From: Climacium dendroides
Taxonomy: Eukaryota > Streptophyta > Bryopsida > Hypnales > Climaciaceae
Assembly (NCBI GenBank): GCA_950106755.1
Contig: OX467087.1
Location: 20,650,047-20,714,046, forward strand
DNA length: 64,000 nt
Direction of reading: 5' to 3'
Under the pieces are notes generated by a model. That model made no database searches. It was given only the letters and a program-made list of their open reading frames with translations, and was not told the DNA's origin. Each line of letters begins with the position of its first letter. Positions within the stretch are counted from its first letter, which is position 1. The position numbers were made by a program, and so were the translations under genes. Shown here piece by piece: positions 10,619 through 22,019 of this stretch.

Positions 10619-13600
10619 ATGGTGGGAGGTGAGAGAGACGGAAGCGTAAGCGTTCATGGAAATGGGAATGCAAATGCTTCTTCTGGGGGGGTGCATCATC
10701 CCGCGACAGCGCCTGTTGTTGCTGCAAATGGGGGGAGCGGAAACGGTAACGCCGGAAAGAGAGGTGGGGGAGGTTTGGTTGTGGAGAAAGTGAAGTTCAC
10801 GGTGTCTGTGAGGGGTCACCAGTGGAGCTCGGCGCGTCATGTCAACGAGACGCTGGAGGAGTTTGCTGCTGCCATTGAGGTTCGTAATGCAAGGCTGTTG
10901 TTACCAATTGTGTGATGCGTTGTGTGCTCTTGCATGTGCAGTTGTGTACGTACCCTGGAGAACGCTGATGGTTACTGAAGCTTGACCAATGTGGTGCTTA
11001 CGGTGACAGCCCAAGTAGGCGATGAAATGGATAAAGAATGGCTGATGTATGTGTTTGTGATTTTCGGTTGTTTTGGACGCATTTGAGAAATGCTGTTGGA
11101 GATCGGTATATTGGGGGATATGTGCTGACTTTTGGTGGGTTTTTTGACGAGGGGCTTCCGGAAGGGCAGTGGAAAGTACTTGGTCTTGGTCTGAGGATCG
11201 ACCGGTAACGAGTCGTTTGCGTTGCGGTTGCATAATAGAGCGAGTCGACATGGCATTGCGGTCGATTCTTAAGAGCCTAATTAATGTCGTTGTGAGTGGT
11301 GCCCGCTGACATTCAGTTTCCTGTGTGGCAGCGCAACGCGCGGCGTCTGGCCTTCATCGACAACGACGACTGCATCCAGCGCTTGCAGCTGGCGTACAGC
11401 GATGGCTCCGAGCCCGAGGATCTGGACGTGGACGCCACGCTCGGCGACGTGATCATCTGCATGGGCGACAAGCAACTTCTGGCCATCGTGAACTCCAACC
11501 AACCAACTCGCCCACTACCAATGCCCAGCAACGGCACCCCCACGCAACGCCCAGACTCCGAGTCCACCCCGCAAATCACCAACACCATAGCCAGCAACTG
11601 CAACGTCAGCGTCGCAGCTCCCAGCAGCTCCCCCGACCTCCTCGCTCCAAGCGCGGCGCCCAAGTTCCCGTTCCCCAATTACAAACCTCCTTGCAGGTCC
11701 GCGCTAACCACGGACCCAAGAGCGTCGAAAATCAACTTACCGGTTGATTCTCCGTCCGTGCAATTCCAACCCGTCGAAAGAGCATGCTCCTTCCATCCGG
11801 ATTACGTAGCAGGCGCGGGCGCCAGTCTGCCGCCATTACCAAGACCCAATGGCAAACTCAACATGGGTGGCGCAGGCAAACCAACCAGTGACCCCAGCGC
11901 GGTGCAGCAGCAGTTCTGCAATCCAACGCCATCGCCAGCCGAACTCGCCAACATGCTGGTGCGAAGCTCCTCTCACCGTATGCAAGGTCCCGGTGTCCCC
12001 GGCGCCGCAGGAGTGAGTGCATCCGCCAATACTCGTTCCCCTACGACACCTGCCCCCACTGCAGGTTTCCAGTCATTCGCATCCGCGTTGCTGAGCCGGT
12101 TGCCAATGCTTCCCAATCAGAACATGCAGTGTCCGCAGGGCGCCACCAGCAACATCGCGGTCCTGGCGCAGTTCCTAGCGGCGCAGTTGCGAGCGTTTTC
12201 AACTCCAGGCGCCGCACTCCCCACTCCTGCGCCTTGTGGCGATCACAAGGCGCCTAAAGTCGCGAATCCTGTCTTGAATCCTGTCGTGAATCCCGTCTCA
12301 AATGCTTCCCCGACTTGCAACCTCCAAGCTGAGAAGGAGAATCGCCTTGACCCGAGTGTGCAAGTTAATAATCTTGGTTCCCCCAACCATCCTGATGGTG
12401 CGAACGATGCGAAGCGATCTGTGAGCGGCGCGACCAGTCATGGCAACTCTAAAGAGAAGTCTTCATCGTCGTCGTACTCGTCGGCGAATGTGCACAACTC
12501 TTTGGCGCCGCAAAGCGGAGATGGCGAAGGAGTGGATAGCGAGCTGCCCAATGGGGGTACCGAGCTCGTGTTTCTGGTGAACCGACGGAGCAAGACGGTG
12601 AGTTTCAGTATAGTCTGTGTTTAATTTGGAATGGAACGTCCGCCCGTGCTAATTTGGTCTGTAGTTAATTAGGTCGACTGCGAGTGTTGTGAAGCTTATG
12701 AAGATTGCGAAGGTTGCAGAGGTTGCGATTGTTGCGATTGTTGTGATTGTTGCGACTGTTGTGAAAGTTGTGTTGTTGTATTGATTTCTATGCTTCTGTT
12801 GTTGTTTTACCATTTAGCGGCTGCAGGGAGTTGGAACGCATCACCTTAAAATGTCAGACTTGTCTGCGTACTTCCATCTGAGTGTTGTCAATGCTGCGAA
12901 GAAGCTGGGAGTCTCGCAGACAACGCTGAAGAAAGCTTGCCGAAAGTTTGGGCTGAAACGATGGCCTGGCCGTAAGGTAGCTTCTAGTTTTTCAAGTTGC
13001 ACGCATTTGCGGGTTCTGTCATCTGTTTGTTCATGCTTGAATCGTTTAATGAACTTCACACTCAGGGCCTATGTAATACTATGTTGTATCAATAATTAGA
13101 GGAAATCATGTCCTGTTGTGGCCAGCCAGGGTGTTCACCACCTGGACATGATTTCCACGCCTGTAGTGAATATGACTTTAATTTGTAATACTATGTTATA
13201 CTGTACACGAGACTTGCTCATACGTACTGATCGGGAGCCTCTGTTGCTAAAAAAGTACTGCTTTTGTACGTCGAGGCTAAGCTTCAGCCTTCAAAGTAAA
13301 GTTCGTTATGTTGGCACTATTCAGAGATCCACAAATTGTGACATTCAGATGCACAAAGCTCTAAAACTAGGATTAGTACAGATTTACACTCCAGGGTGCC
13401 TTCCTTTAAAATAAGGCACTGTCATGAAATTTCGCAAATTTAATGAAATTGATGCTCTTTGAAAAACTATGTTGAACTCAAGGTTTGCTCACACATGGAG
13501 CCTTAGTAACAATATTTCTTTTTGTCCTAATTTGCATCCAGGTCAGGAGCTTGGAGAGCACCATTCATGGGCTCGAACACACAATTGCCGTGGGCCAGGG

Positions 13601-14886
13601 GGCTGGCTTGGAGGAGTTGAACGAAGCCTACATGCGGTCCGAAGTCTGTAAGCTGCAGCAGGAGATGGACCAGCTAGTCCACGGTACTCCTGCGCAGGTA
13701 ACACAGAAAATGGTAATATATTTACTCCTGAACACGCACCTCTTGCTCTATTGGTAATGCTTGATGTTCCAAGGATTTCATTACCAACACACAATTTCAT
13801 GTACCTTGCTACTCAATTATCCATGCTTACGTTTACCGCCTTACTTAAACGTCAATTTCGTTAATTTGGCGGTATTCCAAGCCACTTCAGGACACTCGGC
13901 CAGAAACATAAATCTGTACCTGTCCTTGTTTCTAGAGCTTTGTGCTCATTTGTATTACCATTTTGGCTATCTAATCAATTAACTATGCTTACTTTGATTG
14001 CTTTTATTGTTGGCCACCTTGACAATCAATAAACCACTATTCTTTACTTTACATTATTTCCTGTATGTTGATGATCACTTCGCCTTGCTTCCTTAACTTC
14101 AATTTCATCATAATGACGAGATTTAGAGCCCCAGAATTGTGGTCTTCAACTACAAAACGCTCCCAACTTTAGGACTGTTCCAGATTTGCGTGTGAGGGCA
14201 CCAGCATGGAAAGTTCCAAAGCCATGAACTTCCGCGAATTTCACGAAATGAACGTTCTTTACCTCTGTTGACGACGGTATTACTGCTTCAACTTACTGGG
14301 TCTTTCCTTGATTTTGCAGCATTCTCCAGCTGTGAGAACTGCGGATTTATACAAGCGTCTCTACTCCCGCGGCTGGCGCTCCAAATACCACAGCGCAGGT
14401 CGCCATGACATGATCACCCTCGACACCGGCAACCCCAACAAACGAGCCTCCGGACTTGCACCGCCAACCACTCGCAAATACAGAAAAGCTGCCAAAGAGA
14501 ATCAGCAACGCAGGGGACCTCGAAAGGCAATCGCCCCTTCCAAGGAGGATCCCGTGGTAACTCCACCCCAGCCAACTCCACCCTCGGGCAAGGACAGTCC
14601 TCAAGACGCTGTGATGAAGGATTGTGATATTGAGGGGTTGTTGCCCGAGGTTCACGACATTCATGTGGAAGGAAATGAAGCATCAGAGACTGCTTTGTTG
14701 GTGGAGAATGGCAACGTTAATGGCACTCTCAAGACAACGAGTGGTGAGAAGGAGCAAGAAGTGGTGTTTGTGGAGGGTACCCCAATTGCTGAACGAAGTC
14801 CTAAGCGACCGAAAAGGGAGTGTCGGATTGATGCTGAAGCTGGTGTTGTAGTGCAAGGCTTAAGCTCCAGCACTTGTGCTGTCTGA
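10619..14886 (+). CDS. RKD: RWP-RK domain transcription factor (RKD-like), copy 1
   Basis: A five-exon gene for about 802 residues. Exons are 10619-10879, 11332-12597, 12818-12976, 13542-13697 and 14320-14886; all introns are GT-AG and fall between codons. Exon 3 carries the RWP-RK DNA-binding domain (about residues 520-562: LSAYFHLSVVNAAKKLGVS, then CRKFGLKRWPGRK). The signature reads RWPGRK. Exon 4 gives a Leu/Glu-rich probable coiled coil (LQQEMDQL). Exon 5 is basic then acidic. Exon 2 is a long Pro/Ser/Asn-rich linker. The N-terminus (VKFTVSVRGHQW, then RRLAFIDNDDCIQRLQLAY) is well conserved between copies but not a domain I know. No GAF or PB1 domain is visible, which favours RKD over NLP. 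Plant RKDs are nuclear regulators of egg and gametangium identity; that role here is inferred from the family. An alternative exon 2 acceptor at 11317 would keep the frame and add five residues. Confidence 0.85.
12690..12780 (+). repeat. 9-bp minisatellite in intron 2 of copy 1
   Basis: A run of GTTGCGATT / GTTGTGATT / GTTGCGACT units fills much of the 220-bp intron. Intron 2 of the other copy is only 140 bp and keeps just a trace (reverse complement of ACATCGCAACAGTC), so the array expanded in copy 1 or contracted in copy 2 after duplication. Confidence 0.7.
13101..13156. repeat. hairpin in intron 3 of RWP-RK copy 1
   Basis: A 13-bp perfect stem, GGAAATCATGTCC (13101-13113) and GGACATGATTTCC (13144-13156), encloses a 30-base loop. 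The same stem with a different loop occurs in intron 3 of copy 2 (31373-31437), although surrounding intron sequence has diverged. Confidence 0.65.
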
Positions 14887-15310
14887 TGGGGGCAGTGCTG
14901 TGCCCCAGTTGTTTTTACAGCGGTTTTTAATGTTGATCAACGTCGGTTGATTCAATTCCTAGATACGTACTAGATATTCCTCTTTTGCTGAAAGACTATG
15001 GAATATTGGTCTTTTATTCCTTGTGAAGTTACAAAGACATTGTAGAATATTTTACGATAGTTTAGTTATCACTGATTGCTGCCGAAGTTGGTATTGTAGG
15101 ACAAGGCTTGCGCTCCAACACTTGCACCGCCTGCCTATTGCCAAATCATATATAACGGTTCCTAATGGGTTTCTAATGTTGATCAACCTCGGTTGATTCG
15201 TGGAAGCTTAAAGTACGTCCTCAATATTCTTCTTTTCCTGAAAGACTGCGGAATATCCTTTTTGTATCTCATTGTCATTGTGAAGTTACACGACATTGGA
15301 GGGTATATAT
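14826..15310 (+). repeat. tandem duplication of the 3' end of RWP-RK copy 1
   Basis: The last coding bases and 3' UTR (14826 to about 15073) are followed by a diverged second copy (15074 to about 15310). Shared landmarks are GGTATTGTAGGACAAGGC versus GGTGTTGTAGTGCAAGGC, CCAGCACTTG versus CCAACACTTG, TGTTGATCAAC.TCGGTTGATTC, and CTGAAAGACT..GGAATAT. The second unit has no open frame and is a decayed copy. Similar extra units follow copy 2. Confidence 0.7.
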
Positions 15311-15479
15311 TTCTCGGTTGTCAGAGTTATCAGTGGGCTTGGTTGAAACCTTTTTATTTATTTTGGACACGAGCACTAATGTGTTCACCTCGAATGTAAA
15401 CACTGATGTTCGATCGTGAATCCTCGGTTTGTCAGGGAATCGAAAGTAGTGCACAGAATACAGAAGTGATATTCTATGA

Positions 15480-16130
15480 CGTTACTGGTTTTGCTGGCAT
15501 CAGGGCCTCGTTTGGGGTTCCTTGGAGCCCTCCGAACCACTAGTGCCCTCGTTCCCTGCCAGGTTCTGTGCAAAAGTTCCATTTGCTCTTGCTGTTGGGA
15601 GTAGCGTTTTCCTAGAGAACAGTAATCCCCTTTGCTCTCCTTACCTCATTCAAGAATATTTGGAGGGTCGTCGCAATAGAGGTTGCTTTCTGTGGAATGA
15701 CAAAATTCAATGTGACTTGAATTCTATGAAATTGTGTGTAAAATTGCTGTGTATCCCGGCTATATGTATATAGCGTTGCCCTTGGTGACGTCCTGCTACT
15801 GACCTCCATGTTCACTACCAGCTGCAAGGATTTGGAACTGCTACCTTTCGCCACATTCCACAGAGAGCGACCTCTATTGTAACAGCCCTCGAAATATTCT
15901 TGAATGAGATAAGGACAGCAAACGGGGATTATTTTAATTTAAAGAACGCTTCACCCAACACATATAGTATTGTTTACTAGCAACAATACCTGCTCCCATG
16001 CTTGGTTATACAATGTTATGTACAAAGAGCAAATGGCCCTTTTTCGCAGAACCTCGGCGGGGAACGAGGGCACTGGTGGCCCCAAGGATCCCCAAAAGAG
16101 CCCAGATGCCAGTCCCACCAGTAACTTCCT
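15480..16130. mobile_element. foldback element upstream of NCS1
   Basis: Long imperfect inverted arms: left about 15480-15702, right about 15845-16130. Matching landmarks are GGCATC.GGG.C, CCAGTGCCCTCGTTCCC, GGTTCTG.G, CCATTTGCTCTT, ATTCAAGAATATTT, CAATAGAGGT and CTGTGGAATG, each present on one side and reverse-complemented on the other. The loop (about 15703-15844) holds a relic of the RWP-RK leader. The right arm runs into the presumed 5' UTR/promoter of NCS1. I infer a foldback-type element or a duplication that inverted; no transposase or clear target duplication is visible. Confidence 0.65.
15705..15850 (-). pseudogene. deleted relic of the RWP-RK leader, minus strand
   Basis: Read on minus, this gives TCCAAATCCTTG.AGCTGGTAGTGA..ATGGAGGT.AG.AGCAGGA, matching about 9990-10045 next to RWP-RK copy 1. 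It then jumps to GGGATACACAGCAATTTTAC / ACAATTTCATA / TCAAGTCACATTG, matching about 10430-10485 (GGGAAACCCAGCAATTTCAC). About 380 bp between the two blocks is missing. It is non-coding and serves as a marker of a third, partial duplicate of the leader. Confidence 0.65.
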
Positions 16131-16302
16131 TAACTCCCCTTTCCCACACCCCAGGAACCTGGTTCCTCCCGTTTGCCACCCTTCCCTCCCGAGCTTCCTC
16201 CTTGCTGCGTTCCTCGCTCCGCCAATTCCCCGCACCAACAATCCCTCATGACGCCCTTGTAATCGCTTCCCCCTCCGATCCCCCGTCGCCTTGCCTTGCG
16301 CC

Positions 16303-18962
16303 ATGGTGAACATCTTCGGCCGCCTGGCCACCATGGACCGCAAGGACGTCCGCGCCGACTCCTCTTCCGCCACTGAATACCTCCTCAAGCCCGACCACGA
16401 CCACGACCACGGCGGCGCTCGCGGTGGTTTCCTCTTGGGGCTGGTCGAACCTATCGCTCCCCGCGCTCCCCACCACCCCGACCCCTCCCTCTACAACGCC
16501 GACTTCGCCCCGACCATGCCCGACGCCCGCATTTTCTCCCTCGGGGACATAGCTTCCCTGTGGGTGGGACTCGTGGTCGGGGTGCCCACTTACTACATGG
16601 CAGGGAGTTTGGTCGACCTCGGGATGGCGTGGTGGCAGGGGATCTTAACTGTGTTGGTTGGGAACTTGGTGGTGTTGGTGCCATTGGTGCTCAGCGGACA
16701 CGCGGGGACCAAATTCGGAGTGCCGTTTCCCGTGCTGGCGAGAGCGAGCTTTGGGATTCGAGGGGCGAATGTGCCGTCGCTGTTGAGGGCGCTCGTGGCG
16801 TGTGGGTGGTTTGGGATTCAGACGTGGATTGGAGGGCAGGCGGTGTTTCAGCTGATGAATGCCCTTCTGCGAGGGGGGATGGAAGGGCCTGCGGTGCCGG
16901 GATTGGGGATCAGTGTGGGGGAGTTCGCGTGTTTCTTGGCGTTCTGGGGGCTGCAGGTAAGGTGGGGGTTCGATTTTTTCTGTTGATGATTTTTTTATGG
17001 GGATCTTGTAGGCCATTTTGAAAGGGTTGCAATGAACTCAAAAGTGCAGGAATTGGATACCGTATGAACAAGTTATGAATTTCTGAATTTTTGAATTTTT
17101 GCTCGTAGGGGAGTAGAATCAGGTATAGGGTTTCGCTCGTTAGCTGTTACACATTATCATTATTGTTAGATGCTTTTGAGTTTCGTTTACGCAACTTTAG
17201 ACGTATTTAGGGCCTATACACTACAATTAGGAACCCGCATTATGCTCAACAATTCGTTTACAGAATTGAAAGAAGAATTAGATATACTACGAAATTTGAG
17301 TCCATGTGCAGATTTAGGCTCCAATCCGTTTTCGGGTTTTTCTTTGCACAATTGCAATGGGGTTGTGATGATCATGGATAGCTGTTCTTTTGTGATGATC
17401 GGTTCTTTAATCCTTGAAGGATCAAGGGGTGCAAATGGGGTTTAATGTGTTTTAGCACGTTCGAGTAAGTCGTTTCTTTAGTCAAATTTTATTTTATTTT
17501 TGACCAGCACATGCAGTATTCTTCACTGATTCTAGTGCTATAAAATTTGGCCACATCTGAATTCTCTCATATTCACGATCAATTGGATTGGTTATTTTCA
17601 GAGCATGAATCCTCGGTCCTTTAAGATGATGTTGATTTGAACGTTTTTTAGCAGCTTTGATTAAGTCACTCGAAGACTTTCTGTGGTCCAATTTTATTGC
17701 GTCTTTCGACAAACACATGCAGTGTTCTTCACTGATTTGGGTGATATAAAATTTAGCCACATATGAATTCTATTATTTTCACAATACGATCAATTGAATT
17801 GGTCATTTTTAGAGCATGAATCCTCGGTCCTTTAGGGTTTAAGATGTGTGGGTTTGGCGTGTGCAGGTGGGGATTATTTGGAATGGAATTGGGAGTATTC
17901 GATCGCTGGAGAAACTGGGGGCGCCAATCCTCTTCGTTCTGTCAGGAGCATTATTAGCGTGGGCTTACGTTCGAGCTGGCGGCTTCGGGCCCATGTTGTC
18001 ACTCCCTTCGCAGTTCGTCCCTGGAGGTCCTAAAGCCGGGCAGTTTTGGCAAACCTTTTTCCCAGCCTTGACAGCCAATGTTGGCTTCTGGGTCACTCTC
18101 AGTTTGAACATCCCAGGTGAGTCTGTCGCTGATTATGCTCCCATCTTTAATCTAATTGTGATAACACCAACTTGCTGGGGAATCTAGGGAATCTTATGGA
18201 GTGTGTGATATTTGCGTCAATGCAGATTTCACTCGATACTCCAAGAGCCAGGTAGACCAACTGGCAGGCCAAGCAATTGGATTACCCTTTTTCATGGCAG
18301 GGTTTACATTTGTAGGCCTGGCTGTGACTTCAGCCACTGTAGTGATCTTTGGGGAGGCAATTTCAGACCCCATTGAGTTGTTGTCTCGCATCGACGGTGT
18401 CGTACCTCTCGTTTTATCCCTCATAGGAGTAATTTTAGCAACACTGACCACCAACATTGCTGCGAATGTGGTGGCCCCAGCCAACGCTCTGGTGAACTTG
18501 AACCCGGCCGTGTTTTCCTTCCGAACAGGTGGACTCTTCACTGCCCTCCTTGGAATCCTCCTGCAACCCTGGCGGCTCATGCAATCCAGCCAGGACTTCA
18601 TCTACACGTGGTTGATCGGATACTCTGCGTTACTGGGCCCCGTGGGGGGGATCATGCTGGTGGATTACTTTGGACTGCGAGGTCGGGAGCTTAATATTGA
18701 TGACCTCTTCTCCTGTGATAAAGGTGGATTGTACTGGTACACGAATGGGTACAATGTAGCAGCTATTGTAGCCCTTTGTGCAGGCATCCTACCCAACATC
18801 CCCGGGTTCCTGGCCTCAACTGGAGCTCTTGATCACTGCGCGCACATCTTCACCCTCATCTATGATAATGCTTGGTTTGTGGGGTTCTGCATAGCTGGGC
18901 TTGTTTATCGGGCTCTCTCAACACGGCAGGTGCATAATTTGCAGCGACTGGCTGAGGCGTGA
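16303..18962 (+). CDS. NCS1: NCS1 family nucleobase (purine/uracil) transporter
   Basis: A three-exon gene for about 546 residues: exons 16303-16956, 17867-18116 and 18226-18962, with GT-AG introns. The ATG at 16303 has a good context (GCGCCATGG) and lies at the head of the conserved region. Family hallmarks are DFAPT then [52 protein letters not shown], then [45 protein letters not shown] and [15 protein letters not shown]. These match the plant NCS1/PLUTO type, a membrane transporter of about 12 helices that imports uracil, adenine, guanine or allantoin with protons. The N-terminus has a DHDHDH run. I see no strong plastid transit peptide, so plastid location is uncertain. A broken partial copy lies at 8968-9980. 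Intact frames and splice sites suggest it works. Confidence 0.93.
17451..17849 (+). repeat. tandem duplication inside NCS1 intron 1
   Basis: Two diverged units of about 195 bp (about 17451-17640 and 17647-17849) share TTTAGCA, ACACATGCAGT.TTCTTCACTG, TATAAAATTT, CACAT.TGAATTCT, CGATCAATTG and GAGCATGAATCCTCGG. The NCS1 pseudogene has only one equivalent unit, and its intron is about 530 bp against 910 bp here. The doubling therefore happened in the intact gene after the two diverged, or was lost from the pseudogene. Confidence 0.65.
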
Positions 18963-21900
18963 AGACCAGTCAACTGGCGTTTAATGGGTAAGACCTTGTA
19001 AAAACGAAGTGACGGTCTTTACTTGTTCAAGAATATATATTTACAACCAAACTGGTAGTCCATTCTCTTGATATACCCTGAACTGGCATCTACAAGCTGA
19101 GGTTACGTTCAGACAAATTCAACACTTGTAACCCTTTGCACAGTTCCTTGTTCCCCATTTTGCCAAAATATTTTTTACCTCAGTGCCTTGCTCACTTGTG
19201 GCCCTGGCATGAGCAGATGGTCATCTCTTACTTTCGGAGCTTGTAGCCAGCGTCCATGATTGATTTCCAATTACATTTGGGGATTCAGAAGATATCATTC
19301 ACCAACTGGTTACCAGTTCGTCATGGCAAGACTCTCTATTGGCACTGGACCAAAGGGAGCAGGGCTTGCATTGATAGATACTGCATCTAATGTGAATGTG
19401 AGGAAGGTTGCTGCGCAAAGACTGCTACAGGGACAGCTTCTCATAGCGTAGCTGCTTGTTCATATGGAGTCCACTTTTGGATTGCTTTTCTTCAGGACAG
19501 GAATCAGTCAAGATGGTGACGCCAAGATGACACCACTTGCAATGATCAACACATTCTTCACAGGCAGTTCGTCCGGACTAGGAAGCTGCAATGCTTGAAT
19601 GGCATCAACTCCAAGTCGAAGACATTGTGGAACTGATGGCGACGTCGACTGCTCATTCTAAATGTTTCTATTTTGAGTTTTGTAGATACATACTTCTCGG
19701 GTGCAGTGTCGGGAGCTGCATGCTCTTCAGCCGAGGGCCTGTTGCAGAAGGGGATGCACCAATTGACAAGATCAGAGTCGAATCGACACAGAAATTCGAT
19801 TGAAGTGCCGCCGAATTATTCATTATCTTGTATAGTTCCCGGTACATAGCAATTACGTTATTTGTTCTGTACTTCTATAATATTGTGTTATTTTAATCTA
19901 AAGCTACTGTTGTAGCAAATAGATTTGTTTCAAATCTTGGTGCAATGTGGACATTTGTATTGTTTTAATTGTATTAGTAGTTAGTTAGTTTGTGGCTTTT
20001 ATGTGAATTTGTTTTTAATATGTGATTCTTCATTGTGTCGTATACAATTTAATCACCAAGTAAAGCATAAAATGAGATTTGTTATTAAATGATTTTGCTA
20101 TTTAATTAATATATACCCTCCAATGTCTTGTGACTTCACAATGACAATGAACCAGTGGAGAGCATTTCTCATAAATTTAAAGTGTAAATAAATGTCTTAG
20201 TCCTGCACATGTTGATTCAATTATTAATAGTACAAGGTTAAATACAATAATTTTTCTGTATTACATTTTTCTGCTAGAAACCATTTAGGTGAAACAAAAT
20301 TGATATTGAAAATATCACTATTTTTAATACTAGGGTTGTTGTATTATAGTACAATTTGTATTCTATTTTTTGTAAAAGGAGTTTGACCATAGTTATCTTC
20401 ATTCTAACTAGTATGCATTGTGCTTTTACCACAACCATTAGTATGTCATTTGTAATTGCCACAAAAGTAATGGCTAAGCTCTCCTTAATTGCTCTTTGTA
20501 TCCATTCTTCAATCCTTTAAATATGACAAATCATCCACAACATTAACATTTAATGTCATGTGTTCTATCAATTTATGTATTATGTATTTTTTAAATATTT
20601 TTTTGACATACAAAATAGAAGCAAATAAATTTTTAAAATAAAATAATGACAAAATGTTTTTAAAGTAAAAATAAAATTATCAATTCAACGTTGTGATGGA
20701 AGAAGTGTTGTATAGCATGATACCTCTCAGTAAACAATTTTTTAATATTTGTCAAAATTTCTAAATTTTTTATGAGATTAAATCTTGAAAAGTCACTTTC
20801 ACCTACTCAAGACAATCTAAACTTTCTCTAGTGCACGAGGATAGTACCAAAGAATACCCCAAGCAACCTAGCAATCATTGGAATTCTACCATCATTACAA
20901 ACAAACAAGCATATAGCCAATTAATCAATCAATCAACTATCTTTATAGTATAGATCATTTAAAATGATAATAGAAAAGTAACTTGATTCAAAAATATTTA
21001 ATATTATTTATTTATTATTTTAATTCTCCAAAATCTTATCTAAATAGGAAAATCATCACTTTAAGATATATACTGATCAGCATTAAACTCAAAATGTTAG
21101 CATATCATATAACCAAACAAGTTCATCTTTTTAAGTCATAGTATGAAAAATGACCTCATTTGTATACAAAATTTTGGAAGTTTTAAGAATAAATGCTAAT
21201 TAAAGATCTCTACATCCAAAGATTGGACGTGCTTTGGTCAAAATTTGAATTTAACTATTAAAATGTTATTTTTTGGTATTTGATTTAAATTAGTAAAACC
21301 ATTCCTAACAAATTTTGTTTTGTCTATATTTTAATTATTTCATTTACTTCTTTTCCTTTGGAGAGCCATCTTGTCAATGGTATGGAGCCAATTTATTAGA
21401 ATTTGTAAATTTAAATTGCATAAATATCCAAAGTCTCCCCCAACTTCTATAATCATTTCATTTACTTCTTTTCCTTTTGAAAGTCATCTTTGCACAAACA
21501 TCCAAAGTCTCCCCTTGTGAGTCCCGGGATTATCACCTGGGACTCAACTCTTTTTTTTTCCGCTTTTGCTCATATTTATCCTTAACTATTAACAAAAAAA
21601 TAGAAAAAAAGAGTTAGCATTGTGTTTGAAGGGATTGTCTACAAATACGGCATTAAGTTCCTAAACACATAGAAGTGCTTAAAACACTTCTAAATTCCCA
21701 ATTTAAAGTCTAATTTGGTGAATTGGAATCCAATTAAGAGTCTAATGGAAATTGGCCCCATTGGCATTCCAATAACAAATCACTCAAAATTGAGAATAAT
21801 TTGATTCTATAGCAACTGATTGTGATAGAAGGATAGAATTGGAGCATAAAATCTAGAAGCATCTTCCTTCACACTAGGAATCTCTATCAGGGCATTTTGT

Positions 21901-22019
21901 TGAAGGTCTCTATTCAATTTTGCAATTGGGAGAAATTGACAATTTGATAGAAAAAATTCCTAAAATTTAAGAAAAAACAATCAAGGATTAAGGATAGGTG
22001 TTTTTAACTTAACCCATAA
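18963..22019. other. 3' flank of NCS1 and AT-rich spacer
   Basis: From 18963 to about 19850 the sequence is of moderate GC and may be 3' UTR or a non-coding transcript; short plus-strand frames at 19260-19451 and 19591-19803 are not recognisable. From 19850 on it is very AT-rich. A short block at about 20105-20150 (CCTCCAATGTCTTGTGACTT) is an inverted match to the RWP-RK 3' repeat unit (about 15270-15312). At 21370-21440 a block with GGAGCCAATTTATTAGAATT recurs at 28555-28660. Confidence 0.45.

Noticed and set aside
10382..10840. 152-codon antisense frame over RWP-RK exon 1
   Set aside because: Shadow of the sense exon in GC-rich DNA; the sense strand has the start, domain and splice sites.
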